Origin: Gordonia pseudamarae
GTDB lineage: Bacteria > Actinomycetota > Actinomycetes > Mycobacteriales > Mycobacteriaceae
DNA length: 64,000 nucleotides
Direction: 5' to 3'
NCBI RefSeq assembly: GCF_025273675.1
Contig: NZ_CP045809.1
Coordinates: 1-64,000 of the forward strand
The notes under the pieces are model-generated. The model ran no database searches. It was not told where the DNA came from and saw nothing but the letters and a program-made list of their open reading frames with translations. Numbering within the stretch: the first letter of the stretch is position 1; each line of letters opens with the position of its first letter. A program made the translations under genes and the position numbers. Below are positions 48,500 to 58,394 of this stretch, piece by piece.

Positions 48500-49998
48500 C
48501 CGCCTGCACCTCCCAGCCGTGCGTTGATGACGGCGCGTCCGATCGGCGCCGCGACGGCGCCGCCGGTCGACGACGCCCCGAGATCGCCATTCTCCACGAT
48601 CACCGCGACGGCCACCTTCGCGTTCGACGACGGACCGAACGCGATGTACCAGCTGTACGGCGTCTCGTCGGCCCCCGATACTTCTGAATGTTCGGCGGTT
48701 CCGGTCTTCGACGCGATCGACACCGCGCCGCCCGCCCCCGCGGTGTGCCGTTCGGACAGGATCATCAGCTGTGTCAGCGTCTCGGCCTGATCTGCGTCGA
48801 TCGGCGAGTTGATGGTGCTCGGTTGTGTCGTGTGCAGGGTGCGCAGGTCGGCGGACTGGAGCTTGTCGACGAGGTACGGCTGCATCCGGACGCCGCCGTT
48901 GGCGACCGTCGCGGCGATCATCGCGTTCTGCAGTGGAGTGACACGCACATCACGCTGCCCGATGGAGGACTGGCCCAGTGCGGCCAGGTCGGATACTTCC
49001 CCGACCGTTGAGGACGACACCGGCAGCGGGATGTCGGTGGGCTGCTCGTCGAGACCGAACCGGCCGGCGGTGTCGGTGAACGAGGACCTTGCGTCCGTCA
49101 TCCGCTCGGTGGTCAGTTGTACGAACGCGGTATTGCACGAGTACTGGAATGCTTGTGTGAGCGATACGGTTCCGCCGGACCCGTCCGGGCAGGTCTGACC
49201 GCCGTAGTTGGACAGCGACGTGTCGGTGCCGGGCAGGGTGATCTGCGGCGCCGCGGTCAGCCGGATGTCGGGGCTGACGCCCTGGCGCAGGGCCGAGGCC
49301 GTGGTGACCACCTTGAACGTCGATCCGGGCGGATAGAGTTGGTTGATCGCCCGGTTGAGCATCGGGTCGGACACCGAGTCGGCCGAGTTCCACCTGGCCC
49401 AGTTCTCCTCACGGACGGCCTGGTCGTGGCTGGCGAGCTTGTTGGGGTCGTAGCTCGGGGACGACACGAGGGCGAGGATCTTGCCGGTGTTGGGTTCAAG
49501 CGCCACCACCGCGCCGCGACAGCCACCCGTGCAGCCGTTGCGCATGGCCTCGTAGGCCGCCTTCTGCATGCGTGGGTTGATGGTGGTTACCACGTTGCCG
49601 CCGCGGGGGTCGCGGCCGGAGAACATGTCGAGGAAGCGCTGACCGAACAGCCGGTCGTCGTTGCCATTGAGGATCGAGTTCTCGTACTGCTCGATCCCGG
49701 TGCTGCCGTACTGGAACGAGTAGAACCCGGTGACGGGGGCGAATGCGGCCGCCGAGCCGGTCGGGTAGGTGCGCAGGAACTTCAGTCGGCCGTCGATCGG
49801 CGTGGAGGTGGCGATGACGGTGCCGTCGGCGGTGATCGCACCGCGCTGGCGCGCGTACTCGTCGAGCAGCACCCGGTTGTTGCGCGAGTCGGCGCGCAGC
49901 GAGTCGGCCTTGAAGACCTGTACGTAGGTGGCATTGGCGAGCAGCGCGACGACCATGATGATCACCGCCATCGCCACGCGCCGGATGGGAGTGTTCAT
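48496..49998 (-). CDS. pbpA: Penicillin-binding protein PbpA (class B transpeptidase)
   Basis: PbpA cross-links peptidoglycan during elongation and division. The 500-residue product has one N-terminal membrane anchor ([20 protein letters not shown]) and a transpeptidase domain with SxxK starting at Ser226 (PGSTFK), SxN in YSCNTAF and KTG at Lys431. It is coupled to rodA upstream and pknA downstream by 4-bp overlaps. PknA/PknB phosphorylation of its mycobacterial homologue is known. Confidence 0.97.
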
Positions 49999-51425
49999 GC
50001 CTGGCGGACCACCTGCGTCGGCAGCGATTCGAGCGGCTTGGGCACGGTCTTGGGCTTGCTGGTGTCGGGTTCGCGCGCCGCGTTGGAGATGCGCAGCAGC
50101 AGTGCGACCAGGATGTAGTTGGCCAGCAGCGACGATCCGCCGTACGACATGAACGGTGTGGTCAGGCCCGTCAGCGGGATCAATTTGGTGACGCCGCCCA
50201 CCACGACGAAGATCTGCACCGCGATCGTGAACGACAGTCCGGCGGCGAGCAGTTTGCCGAAGCTGTCACGGACGGCGACGCCGGTGCGCAGGCCGCGCAC
50301 GATCAGCGTCAGGTACAGCATCAGGATTGCGGCGAGCCCCACCAGACCGAGTTCCTCACCGAACGAGGTGACGATGAAGTCGGTGTTGGCGAACGGCACG
50401 ATGTTGGGCCGGCCCGAGCCCAGACCGGTACCGAACAGTCCGCCGGTGGCCAGCCCGAACAGCGATTGCCCGATCTGGTAGCCGGCGCCGTCGAAGTCCT
50501 CGAACGGGTCGCGCCAGATCTCCACCCGAAGTTGCAGGTGGGAGAACAGCTGGTAGGCGATGAGCGCACCCACCAGGAACAGTGCGATACCCAGGACCAG
50601 CCAGCTGGCGCGTTCGGTGGCGATGTAGACCATCGTCAGCATCGTGGCGAAGATCAGCAGTGACGAGCCGAGGTCGGAGGAGTAGACGAGCACGCCCACC
50701 GAGATCACCCAGGCGGCCAGCAGCGGCCCGAGGTCGCGTGCCCGGGGGAAGTCCATGCCGAGAAAGTGCTTGCCGGCGGTGGTGAACAGGTCGCGCTTGG
50801 ACACCAGGAACGACGCGGTGAAGATGATGATCAGGATTTTGGCGAACTCGCTGGGCTGGATGCTGAACACCGGGGTGACGATCCAGTTCTTGGAGCCGTT
50901 GATCTCGGAGAACCGGGACGGCAGGATCGCCGGGATCGCGAGGAGCACCAACCCGCCGACGCCCAGGATGTAGGCGTACCGCGACAGGGTGCGGTGATCT
51001 CGTACAAAGAACAGGATCAAGGTGAACGCGGTGATGCCGAGCGTCGCCCACAGCAGCTGCTGGTCGGCGTTGTGCGTCGGTTCGGTGGCGTTGATGGTTT
51101 CGCCGGTGTGCCCCGATCCGAGGTCGAGCCGGTGGATCATCACCAGTCCGAGCCCGTTGAGGACGGCGACGATCGGCAGGATCAGCGGGTCGGCGTGGGG
51201 TGCGAGCCGGCGGACCGCGACGTGCGCGGCCGCGAACAGGACGGCGTACGCGGCGATGTACTTGGCGAGGTCGGTGGTGACCGTCTGCTCCTGCGCGGTC
51301 TGCACGATGATCAGGGCCACGACGACGAGTCCGAGCCCGAAACCGAGCAGGAGGAGCTCGGTGTTGCGGCCGGTATGCGTGGGCGGGCTGCTGGGTGGGG
51401 CGTGCTGCGCTGCGGGTGTCGACAT
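49995..51425 (-). CDS. rodA: Peptidoglycan glycosyltransferase RodA (SEDS family)
   Basis: RodA polymerises lipid II glycan strands and works with a class B PBP, here PbpA. The 476-residue product has about 12 membrane segments and the SEDS hallmark loop with [20 protein letters not shown] and the C-terminal [20 protein letters not shown]. The stop of pstP overlaps its start by one base. Elongation-specific function follows from the neighbourhood. Confidence 0.96.
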   Translation of the reverse strand: MSTPAAQHAPPSSPPTHTGRNTELLLLGFGLGLVVVALIIVQTAQEQTVTTDLAKYIAAYAVLFAAAHVAVRRLAPHADPLILPIVAVLNGLGLVMIHRLDLGSGHTGETINATEPTHNADQQLLWATLGITAFTLILFFVRDHRTLSRYAYILGVGGLVLLAIPAILPSRFSEINGSKNWIVTPVFSIQPSEFAKILIIIFTASFLVSKRDLFTTAGKHFLGMDFPRARDLGPLLAAWVISVGVLVYSSDLGSSLLIFATMLTMVYIATERASWLVLGIALFLVGALIAYQLFSHLQLRVEIWRDPFEDFDGAGYQIGQSLFGLATGGLFGTGLGSGRPNIVPFANTDFIVTSFGEELGLVGLAAILMLYLTLIVRGLRTGVAVRDSFGKLLAAGLSFTIAVQIFVVVGGVTKLIPLTGLTTPFMSYGGSSLLANYILVALLLRISNAAREPDTSKPKTVPKPLESLPTQVVRQA

Positions 51426-52972
51426 CAGACCGTACCCCGGCAGATCTTGTTACCGTTGTCGTCCCGTTGTTCGGGGATCGACGCCGATGCCGCGGTGCTC
51501 GCCTCGGGCAGGGTTCCGGGTGCCCCCGTCTGCGACGTTCCGGTCTGTGACCGTCCGGTCTGGGGCGCCGCGCTGGTGGTCGTGGGGCCGTCCGGACCGG
51601 GGGTGCCGGGCTTGGGGGCTTCGGACTCGGGGGTTTCGGACTCGCCACGGGGTGTCGGGGTGCGCGTGTCGCGCGGTGCCGGCTCCGGGGCGGGCGGCGC
51701 GCACATCGGCAGGAAGTTCAGGGCGCGCACCGCGTCCTCGGCCTCGTCCAGTGACTTGTTTCGGATTACGTTGCTGCGCAGCGTATTACGATCGATCTCT
51801 TGGAGGTCGGATATGTCGAGCGCGGTGCAGTCGGACTCGGCGGAGTAGTCGGTGAAGAACACCTCGGGGTTGTCCTGATCGGGGTCGCGGACGCATGCCC
51901 GTTTCGCACCGTCGCTGAACGTCAGGAACGCGATCTTGTCGGGGGAACCCTGGAAGATCACCACCTTGTCGTCCTCGACGCCGGCGTAGTGACTGTTGCT
52001 GAACATGGCGCGGACCACGAAGAAACCCACCACGAGCCCGGCGACGACCAGTGCGACGGCGGCGATCACCAGCCATTTCCACAGCGGATTGCGTTTGACG
52101 GGCGGTTCGTCGTCGATGATCGAGGGCCTGCGGGTCTCGGCGGGCGGCGGGCGCAGCGCCGCGGCCCGCCCGGCGGCGGTGGCCGGGTCGGGGGTGTAGG
52201 TCTCGTCGTCGGTGCCGGCGGCGCCACCGACGATGGGCCGCGATTCGCCGTACTCGGTGTCGATCACATCGGCCACCACGACCGTCACGTTGTCGGGTCC
52301 GCCGCCGCGCAACGCCAGCTCGATGAGCCGGTCGGCGCAGCCGCGGTGATCCTCGACCGAGCCGAGGGTGTCGGCGAGGGTCTCGGAGGTGACCACATCG
52401 GAGAGGCCGTCGCTGCACAGGAGGTAACGGTCGCCGGGCCGTGCCTCGCGGACGGTCAGGGTGGGTTCGACGGGCTGACCGGTGAGCGCCCGCATGATCA
52501 GCGAGCGCTGTGGGTGCACATGGGCCTGCTCGGCGGTGATCTGCCCCTCGTCGACGAGGGTCTGTACAAAGGTGTCGTCGCGGGTGATCTGGGTGAGTTG
52601 CCCGTCGCGGTACAGATAGGCGCGTGAGTCGCCGATGTGGCAGAGGCCGATCCGGTTACCGGCGAACAGGATCGCGGTGAGCGTGGTGCCCATGCCGTCG
52701 AGTTCGGGTGCGCGGGCCACCTGGACGGCGATCGCGTCGTTGCCACGCCGTGTGGCCTGGTCGAGTTTATCGAGCAGGTCACCGCCGGGTTCGTCGTCGT
52801 CGAGTTCGCGCATCGCGCCGATGACCAGTTGGCTGGCGACCTCGCCCGCAGCATGCCCGCCCATGCCGTCGGCCAGCGCGAGCAGGCGTGCGCCGGCGTA
52901 CACGGAGTCTTCGTTATTGGCGCGCACCAGGCCACGGTCACTGCGCGCGATGTAGCGCAAGACTAGGGTCAC
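51425..52972 (-). CDS. pstP: PP2C-type Ser/Thr phosphatase PstP
   Basis: PstP removes the phosphates placed by PknA and PknB. The 515-residue product starts at GTG 52972. The PP2C domain (1-240) has the metal-binding motif [11 protein letters not shown] near residue 35, [11 protein letters not shown] and [10 protein letters not shown] membrane segment ([20 protein letters not shown]) near 305 separates an external domain of about 185 residues with a Pro/Thr-rich tail. It lies in the usual order with fhaB and rodA. Confidence 0.97.
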   Translation of the reverse strand: MTLVLRYIARSDRGLVRANNEDSVYAGARLLALADGMGGHAAGEVASQLVIGAMRELDDDEPGGDLLDKLDQATRRGNDAIAVQVARAPELDGMGTTLTAILFAGNRIGLCHIGDSRAYLYRDGQLTQITRDDTFVQTLVDEGQITAEQAHVHPQRSLIMRALTGQPVEPTLTVREARPGDRYLLCSDGLSDVVTSETLADTLGSVEDHRGCADRLIELALRGGGPDNVTVVVADVIDTEYGESRPIVGGAAGTDDETYTPDPATAAGRAAALRPPPAETRRPSIIDDEPPVKRNPLWKWLVIAAVALVVAGLVVGFFVVRAMFSNSHYAGVEDDKVVIFQGSPDKIAFLTFSDGAKRACVRDPDQDNPEVFFTDYSAESDCTALDISDLQEIDRNTLRSNVIRNKSLDEAEDAVRALNFLPMCAPPAPEPAPRDTRTPTPRGESETPESEAPKPGTPGPDGPTTTSAAPQTGRSQTGTSQTGAPGTLPEASTAASASIPEQRDDNGNKICRGTV

Positions 52973-53421
52973 GGGCGCAGCTCGATCACGGTCTTACCGA
53001 TGCGGATCGGCGTGTTGATGGGGACGCGGACGGCGGTGGTGACCTTCGAGCGGTCGAGATACGTGCCGTTGGTGGAGCCGAGGTCCTCCACGTACCAGTC
53101 GTCGCCGCGCCGGGACAGCCGCGCGTGGCGTTCGGAGGCGTAGTCGTCGGTGAGGACGAGGGTGGAGTCGGCCGCGCGGCCGAGCAGTACGGCCTGGGCG
53201 CCGAGGGTGATACGGGTGTTGGCGAGTGCGCCGTGGGTGACGACGAGGTACCGGGCCGAGCCCTTCACGTGGTCGCCGCGGGCGCGCCGGTCGCGACGGA
53301 TGATGCGGGACCCGCCTGCGGAGGCGATGTCGGTGCGTAGCGTCCGGATCACCGCGTAGACGAAGAGCCAGAGCAACAGAAGAAACCCGAATCGGGTGAG
53401 CTGAAGTACCAAGCCCTGCAT
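52969..53421 (-). CDS. fhaB: FHA-domain protein FhaB (FipA)
   Basis: FHA domains bind phosphothreonine and link the kinases to division. I choose ATG 53421 (after AGGAGG); it starts MQGLVLQLTRFGFLLLLW as in mycobacteria and gives 150 residues. One membrane segment is followed by a FHA domain with LLGRAADSTLVL, SERHARL and DLGSTNGTYLD. A longer in-frame start at 53475 adds a non-conserved stretch. The start of pstP overlaps its end by 4 bp. Confidence 0.95.
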   Translation of the reverse strand: MQGLVLQLTRFGFLLLLWLFVYAVIRTLRTDIASAGGSRIIRRDRRARGDHVKGSARYLVVTHGALANTRITLGAQAVLLGRAADSTLVLTDDYASERHARLSRRGDDWYVEDLGSTNGTYLDRSKVTTAVRVPINTPIRIGKTVIELRP

Positions 53422-53727
53422 GCCGTTGTCACCTCCTGCACTCGAGTCGCTGATGTCCGGGCTCGGTCCGGCCACCGACAGCCCTGTCGGGCCCCGTCGA
53501 TCGCGACGGACCCGACTGCATCATATGGGCAGATCTTGTGATGACACTCATCGTGGAGTGACAGTTCGGTCTCAACATCGGATCGGCGCAGGTCGCGGGT
53601 GTGCGCGAACTGCCCCGGGTAGATGGACCCGATCCGCCGTGGTTCCCGGGCCGGACATCCGGACCGTGTGACCCGGACGGCGTACGCCGGACCGTCTGTC
53701 GTGGACCGGGTACGGCCCGGCGTGGAA
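53422..53727. other. fhaB-fhaA intergenic region
   Basis: These 306 bp hold no convincing gene. The stretch near 53515-53555 is AT-richer and may carry the promoter of the fhaB-pstP-rodA-pbpA-pknA-pknB operon. I see no clear -10/-35 pair. Confidence 0.4.
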
Positions 53728-54999
53728 CTACTGGAAGCGGACCGAGATGTCGGAGTGCCCGACACGGATCCGGTCGCCGTCGGCGAGTTCCCAGCTCGAG
53801 ACCTGTAGGTCGTTGACCGTGGTGCCGTTGGTGGAGTTCAGGTCGGTCAGCATGGCGACATTGCCGTCCCAGCGGATCTCCACGTGCCGACGCGAGACGC
53901 CGGTGTCGGGGAGCCGGAACTGGGCGTCCTGACCGCGGCCGATGACATTGGAGCCCTCACGCAGCTGGAAGGTGCGGTTGCTGCCGTCCTCGAGGTACAG
54001 CGTGATCGCGGCGGGTGCGTAGCCTGCGGCCTGACGGCCGTAGGCGGGGTCGTAGCCGCCCTGGGGCGCGTAGCCCTGCTGGTAGCCGCCCTGTTGCGGA
54101 TAGCCGCCCTGCTGGGCCGCGTAGCCCTGCTGGTCGTAGCCGCCCTGGTAGGCGGCCGGGTCGTAGTCCTGCTGGCCGTAGTCCTGCTGGCTGTAGTCCT
54201 GCTGGCTGTAGCCCTGTTCGTACCCGCCCTGGTCATAGCCCTGCTGGCTGTAACCCTGTTCGTACCCGCCCTGTTCGTAGCCCTGCTGGCTGTAACCCTG
54301 GTAGGCACCCTGCTGGTCGTAGCCCTGCTGGGCATAGCCCTGTTCGTACCCGCCACCCTGCTGATAGCCGCCCTGGTCATAGCCCTGTTGGCCGTAGTAG
54401 CCCTCCTGGCCCTGCCCGTAGCCGGGTTCGGCGGCGCTGCGGCGCTGGTCGTAGCCGGATTCCTGAGACATGTGTGGAGCTCCTACTTGTCGGTTCGCAC
54501 CGTATGGTTCAGGTGCTGCGGGGGGTTGTGGTGCTGCGGGTCGGTGCGCCGGGCTCTCGGCTCCCTGGTCGGGGGCGGATTGCGTGGGCGCCGGTGTGGC
54601 GGGTGGCTGTATCGGCCGGGGTCGGGCATCGGGGTCGACTGCCCCCTGTGAACGAAAGATACCGGTGTGCAGAGCCGGGGTCTCGGCGAACTCGACCACG
54701 ACTTTCCCGTACGTCTGCCACCCATTGTCGCGGATGAACGTCTCGAGATGTTTGGAAAACGTCTTTCGGTTGAGCTCGTACTCCGCCGCCACCTCCTGGA
54801 AGTCGGAAGAGCTGAGGTGCAGGGTGTACCGGTTGGCGACCAGCACGGTCCCGTCCCCGAGATCCTCCCTCGACTCCTCGGCCTCACGCTGAAGACCGAT
54901 CTCGATCTCCTGTGGCGCGACCCGGCCACCGAAGACGCGGGCGAATCCGTCATCGACGGCGCCTTCGAGCTTGCGTTCGATACGCTGCAAGAAACCCAT
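53728..54999 (-). CDS. fhaA: FHA-domain protein FhaA with Gln/Tyr/Gly repeat region
   Basis: FhaA binds phosphorylated partners such as MviN in mycobacteria and modulates wall synthesis. I choose ATG 54999 (AAGGAG upstream; the start MGFLQRIERKLEGAVDDGF is conserved), giving 423 residues. The N-terminal DUF3662 domain (1-120) is followed by a Pro-rich linker, then about 130 residues of repeated GYEQ/GYSQ/QQGYD units (about 54050-54440) and the C-terminal FHA domain (VIGRGQDAQFRL, SRRHVEI, LNSTNGT). The repeat block is low-complexity and probably phase-separating or variable in length. Confidence 0.95.
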   Translation of the reverse strand: MGFLQRIERKLEGAVDDGFARVFGGRVAPQEIEIGLQREAEESREDLGDGTVLVANRYTLHLSSSDFQEVAAEYELNRKTFSKHLETFIRDNGWQTYGKVVVEFAETPALHTGIFRSQGAVDPDARPRPIQPPATPAPTQSAPDQGAESPAHRPAAPQPPAAPEPYGANRQVGAPHMSQESGYDQRRSAAEPGYGQGQEGYYGQQGYDQGGYQQGGGYEQGYAQQGYDQQGAYQGYSQQGYEQGGYEQGYSQQGYDQGGYEQGYSQQDYSQQDYGQQDYDPAAYQGGYDQQGYAAQQGGYPQQGGYQQGYAPQGGYDPAYGRQAAGYAPAAITLYLEDGSNRTFQLREGSNVIGRGQDAQFRLPDTGVSRRHVEIRWDGNVAMLTDLNSTNGTTVNDLQVSSWELADGDRIRVGHSDISVRFQ

Positions 55000-55408
55000 C
55001 CCGCTCCTTCCGTATGTCGAGTCGTTACCAACCGTTGGCGTGTCAAGAGTGCACAACTCTTCGTCAAATGATAACGATTCCCTGCGTAAATCACCCCGTC
55101 AAGTCAACATCCACACCAGGCGCAACTTCTGTACCATCTCACCAGCACTTCTGGGGTGGATTTGCGATCGCAAATTTTCGATGCACGACGCGTTCGCGTC
55201 GGTGTGGCGCCACACGTCCGGTCATCATGCTCCCGATGTGCTCCCGCTGATCTGGTGAACGAACGCGGGGCGCTTCCGGTCCGTCGGCCTGCGCCCGCCT
55301 CCCCGACCGCGCGCCATCAACAACCCTGACCAGCCGTTTTGCGATCACCCTGAACACCCTGCTATCGTCGTCCAGTCTGAACGACATGCCAGTCATGAGG
55401 ACAGCCAC
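55000..55408. other. Intergenic region between fhaA and tRNA-Leu
   Basis: This 409-bp stretch is AT-richer near 55065-55150 and holds the fhaA promoter and the tRNA-Leu promoter. No gene or clear regulatory motif is visible to me. Confidence 0.4.
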
Positions 55409-55491
55409 GGGCGAGTGGCGGAATGGCAGACGCGCTGGCTTCAGGTGCCAGTGTCCTTCGGGACGTGGGGGTTCAAGTCCCCCTTCGCCCA
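55409..55491 (+). tRNA. leuT: tRNA-Leu (anticodon CAG)
   Basis: The 83-nt class II tRNA has acceptor GGGCGAG pairing with TTCGCCC (one wobble), an anticodon stem CTGGC/GCCAG around CAG at 55442-55444, a long variable arm with a TCC-TTCG-GGA hairpin and a T-arm with GTTCAAGTC. It follows the fhaA region, as in mycobacteria. Confidence 0.97.
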
Positions 55492-55498
55492 CCGAGAT

Positions 55499-55528
55499 AC
55501 GCTCCCTATCTACCCAGGTAGGGAGCGT
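55499..55528 (+). terminator. Intrinsic terminator after tRNA-Leu
   Basis: ACGCTCCCTA (55499-55508) and TAGGGAGCGT (55519-55528) make a perfect 10-bp stem with a 10-nt loop, followed by TTCTGT. It lies 7 bp after tRNA-Leu. Confidence 0.85.
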
Positions 55529-55609
55529 TTCTGTATCTATGACGGACTGACGAGGCTCAAGAAAGTTCCCCGGGTGTGCTCACTGAAATTCTCCACCTGT
55601 GGGCGGCTT

Positions 55610-55943
55610 CTACTGTAGCGACCTTCGGGTTGGGGCGTTGACGGTGCGCTGGTTTTTGTTGCGGGCGGGGTGTTCGCGTAGGCGGTAGGAATCGCCGTCG
55701 AGGTTGAGGACGACCGGGCGGTGCAGCAGTCGGTCGAGCATGGCTGCGGCGACGGTGGTGTCGCCGAGGATTGTGCCCCATTCGCCGGCGGATCGGTTGG
55801 TGATGATCACGATCGATGTTTTCAGATAGCGTTGGGCCGCCGGCGGTCGCCAGAACCTGGGGTAGGGCTCGCGCGGTGGCATCGAGTTTGAGTACGGCAT
55901 CGAGTTTGAGTACAGCGAGATGATCACGGAGTTGCTGATCCAC
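55610..55943 (-). pseudogene. istB: IS21-family istB remnant (transposition ATPase)
   Basis: The N-terminus (from GTG 55943, DQQLRDHLAVLKL) and the C-terminal part (IVIITNRSAGEWG, then TTVAAAMLDRLLHR and GDSYRLREH) are clear IstB segments, but in different frames, and the central ATPase domain is missing. A perfect 18-bp tandem duplication (55878-55913) lies in the 5' part. IstB normally helps the IstA transposase; here nothing is functional. Confidence 0.8.
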
Positions 55944-56190
55944 CGAGATAGATGACTGTGGTTGCGGCTGAACACTATTCGAATCGTTCGCACTTACCCC
56001 GTCCGGGAGGGTTCGCTATCAACGTTGCGCGGCAGTGTGATTGGCTTTCTCCACCTCGTTTGCGTAATGCATGTACTTCCACATCGTTCTCCCGTATCAA
56101 CATGAAAACGGGTCTCCCGAGATAGCTGGTGAGTGGTCAGAGACCATCAGCATCACGGGACGTCGGCCGACTCTGGCGGCGCCACACAGG

Positions 56191-56247
56191 TGGGGAATTC
56201 AGATGAGCATCACTGGGGAACTTCGATGAGCGCCATCAGATGGGGAC
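56191..56247. mobile_element. Probable IS21-type terminal repeat cluster
   Basis: TGGGGAA at 56191 and 56214 and TGGGGAC at 56241 occur at 23- and 27-bp spacing, each with a nearby ATGAGC. IS21 elements have multiple terminal repeats of this kind, and the istB remnant points toward it. No IstA is recognisable. The assignment is inference. Confidence 0.45.
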
Positions 56248-56428
56248 GACGGCGGAGGATGACGAGTGCGGACCGGCGCGGCGCCGGCCTTGTCTCGGGT
56301 CATGGTGGACGTCTGACCGGTACGGCGTCTTGCCGAAAAGCGCAAACAGTGCGCCCGGTCGCCGCTAATGTCGATTTGCCAGTACGGTATGCGCCACTCC
56401 TGAACTTCAGCCCCGAGGAGAGACTCCG

Positions 56429-57406
56429 ATGATCAAGTCACCAATGCGCGTAGCGGCAGTTCTTGCCGCACTGGCGGTGACCGCAGTGTTCGCGGCTCCG
56501 ACCGCCGACGCCGCACCGAAGAACAAGTTGCCGGTTGTTTGGGACTTGGGCCACGCGATCCCCCGGACGTTGGATGCGAGCGTATCGCCGCCCGGTGCGA
56601 ACGACTGGAAGTATAAGCCCTCGCGCGAGCATCCGCGACCGGTGGTCCTCGTACCGCCGACAGGTTCCACGCAGGGCAATGCCTTTTTCGCCGGGGCGCC
56701 GTTCTTGAAGAATCGTGGCTACTGTGTCTTCACTTTCAACCACGGAAACCTCACGCCGATCGACCAGATTCCAGTCCAGGGGCTCGGTGATATTCGGCAA
56801 TCCGCGCGCACACTCGCCCGGACGGTCGATCGCGTGCGCGCCGCTACCGGTGTCGACAAGGTCGACCTCGTCGGCCATTCCCAGGGCGGGGGAATCCTGC
56901 CCGACTACTATCTGAAGTTCCTCGGCGGCGGTAATAAGGTCCACACCAAGGTCGGTATCTCGCCGTCTACCGGGACCACCCTCAACGAGATCGTCTTCCT
57001 CCGCACCCTGGTCCCGATTCTCGGTCCCGCCGTGTACAACGGATTGGCGTTCGTCGCGCCCGCGCTGATTCAGCAGGTGTACGACAGCCCGCTCAATCAG
57101 CGCACCTACGGTCGAAACAGCACGCCGCCCGGCGTCGACGTCCGGTCGCTGCCGGCGAGTGTGACCTACCACAGCATCATCACGCAGTATGACGAGGTGG
57201 TGACACCGTTCACCTTCCAGTACTACGACGGACCCAACGCTTACAACGTTCTGCTGCAGGACGGCTGCCAAGCCGATATGTCCGATCACATTTCGTCGCT
57301 CTACGACAAGCGCGCGTGGCTGCATGTACTGAACGCGCTGGATCCGGCGAACGCCGAGCCGGTGCCCTGCTTCCACGTGGCACCATTCCTGGGTTCCGCT
57401 CGTTAA
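56429..57406 (+). CDS. Secreted lipase/esterase (alpha/beta hydrolase, lipase class 2-like)
   Basis: The 325-residue product starts at ATG 56429 after GAGGAG. A signal peptide (AALAVTAVFAAPTADAA) leads into an alpha/beta hydrolase with the full triad: Ser151 in GHSQGG, Asp255 in TQYDEVVTP and His287 in SDHISSL. The oxyanion segment is PTGSTQGN. Relatives are secreted EstA/lipase-2 proteins hydrolysing esters. Unlike the earlier lipase-like protein, this one keeps its nucleophile. Confidence 0.92.
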   Translation: MIKSPMRVAAVLAALAVTAVFAAPTADAAPKNKLPVVWDLGHAIPRTLDASVSPPGANDWKYKPSREHPRPVVLVPPTGSTQGNAFFAGAPFLKNRGYCVFTFNHGNLTPIDQIPVQGLGDIRQSARTLARTVDRVRAATGVDKVDLVGHSQGGGILPDYYLKFLGGGNKVHTKVGISPSTGTTLNEIVFLRTLVPILGPAVYNGLAFVAPALIQQVYDSPLNQRTYGRNSTPPGVDVRSLPASVTYHSIITQYDEVVTPFTFQYYDGPNAYNVLLQDGCQADMSDHISSLYDKRAWLHVLNALDPANAEPVPCFHVAPFLGSAR

Positions 57407-57698
57407 CCACAGCACCAGTCACTGCCCAGACACGAAGAAGCCCCGGGCCGTTGGCGGCTTCCAGGGTCAACGCAACACTGCTGTCAGTTGGTGGTGATGA
57501 GATCACGCAGATGCTCGGCAGGGGGATCCAGCCGAGCGTTGTGCGTGGGCGCCGTTGGTTCCTGGGCGACGTACTCGGCTTTGCCGGCCTTCTCGTGCAC
57601 GTGCAGGCGTCTGATCGCCAGTTGTGTGCTTTCCGGTGACCAGGCAGACGATCGCATGAGCCCGTGACATCTCATCTATGTCGCCCGCTACGTCGCTT
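57407..57698. terminator. Intergenic region with a likely terminator after the lipase gene
   Basis: GAAGCC (57437-57442) and GGCTTC (57456-57461) form a stem with an inner GC-rich hairpin, 30 bp after the lipase stop. The rest of the 292 bp holds nothing I recognise. Confidence 0.5.
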
Positions 57699-58340
57699 CT
57701 ACGACCGAAAACCGTCCCAGTTATCCTGAGTCACCGACCTTCTCGCGGCAATGTGCACTTCGGGAAACCGGTGGAAACCTTCGCTGGGACGACTGACCGT
57801 CCGGAATACCTCAGTGAAGCCGGCGGAGGTGAGTGCGTCGGCGAGGGTGTCGGGGTGCCAGCGCCAGGCACGGGCGACGGCGTGGTCGAACTCGTGAGCC
57901 CCGGGATCGTCGCTGCTCTGACAGGCGACGAGGATGTGACTTCCTTCGCGCAGTCGCCTGAACCAGGATGCGAAGATCACCGGAACCTGCTCGGGATCAA
58001 CATGAATCACACTGAACCTGGCGATGATTCCGGCACAGTCATCCAGCGCAACGGTCGATGCCCACGCGTCGTCCTCGATGAACGACACGTCCGGGTAGGT
58101 GTTCCGCGCGTGTGTCAGCATCGCCAGGCTCGGATCCACGCCGATGACGTCGATGCCCCCGTTCCGCAGATATCCCGCGACGTGACCTGTACCACAACCG
58201 ATATCGCACACCGTAGCGTCGGCATCGTCGAGCAGGCCGATGAACGCATCGACGACCCGCCGTTCCAGCGGTGTGCTGAACGCCTCCGGCAACAGCTCGG
58301 CGTAGGCATCGGCCATCACGTCATATCCCGGCTTGTCCAC
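57699..58340 (-). CDS. Class I SAM-dependent methyltransferase
   Basis: The 213-residue product (GTG 58340; a TTG three bases upstream is possible) has motif I VCDIGCGTGHVAGYL near residue 44, the acidic end of strand 2 in VIGVDPSLAML and motif post-I FIEDDAWAS. These are typical of small-molecule methyltransferases. The substrate cannot be inferred. The gene is convergent to the lipase gene. Confidence 0.85.
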   Translation of the reverse strand: MDKPGYDVMADAYAELLPEAFSTPLERRVVDAFIGLLDDADATVCDIGCGTGHVAGYLRNGGIDVIGVDPSLAMLTHARNTYPDVSFIEDDAWASTVALDDCAGIIARFSVIHVDPEQVPVIFASWFRRLREGSHILVACQSSDDPGAHEFDHAVARAWRWHPDTLADALTSAGFTEVFRTVSRPSEGFHRFPEVHIAARRSVTQDNWDGFRS

Positions 58341-58354
58341 CAAACCTCCACGAG

Positions 58355-58387
58355 CAGTCCTGCCCGCATCCTCAGTCCTGCCCGCAT
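58355..58387. repeat. 15-bp direct repeat between methyltransferase and flavin oxidoreductase genes
   Basis: CAGTCCTGCCCGCAT occurs at 58355-58369 and 58373-58387, three bp apart, just after the flavin oxidoreductase stop codon region and before the methyltransferase start. Confidence 0.85.
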
Positions 58388-58394
58388 GAGGGTT

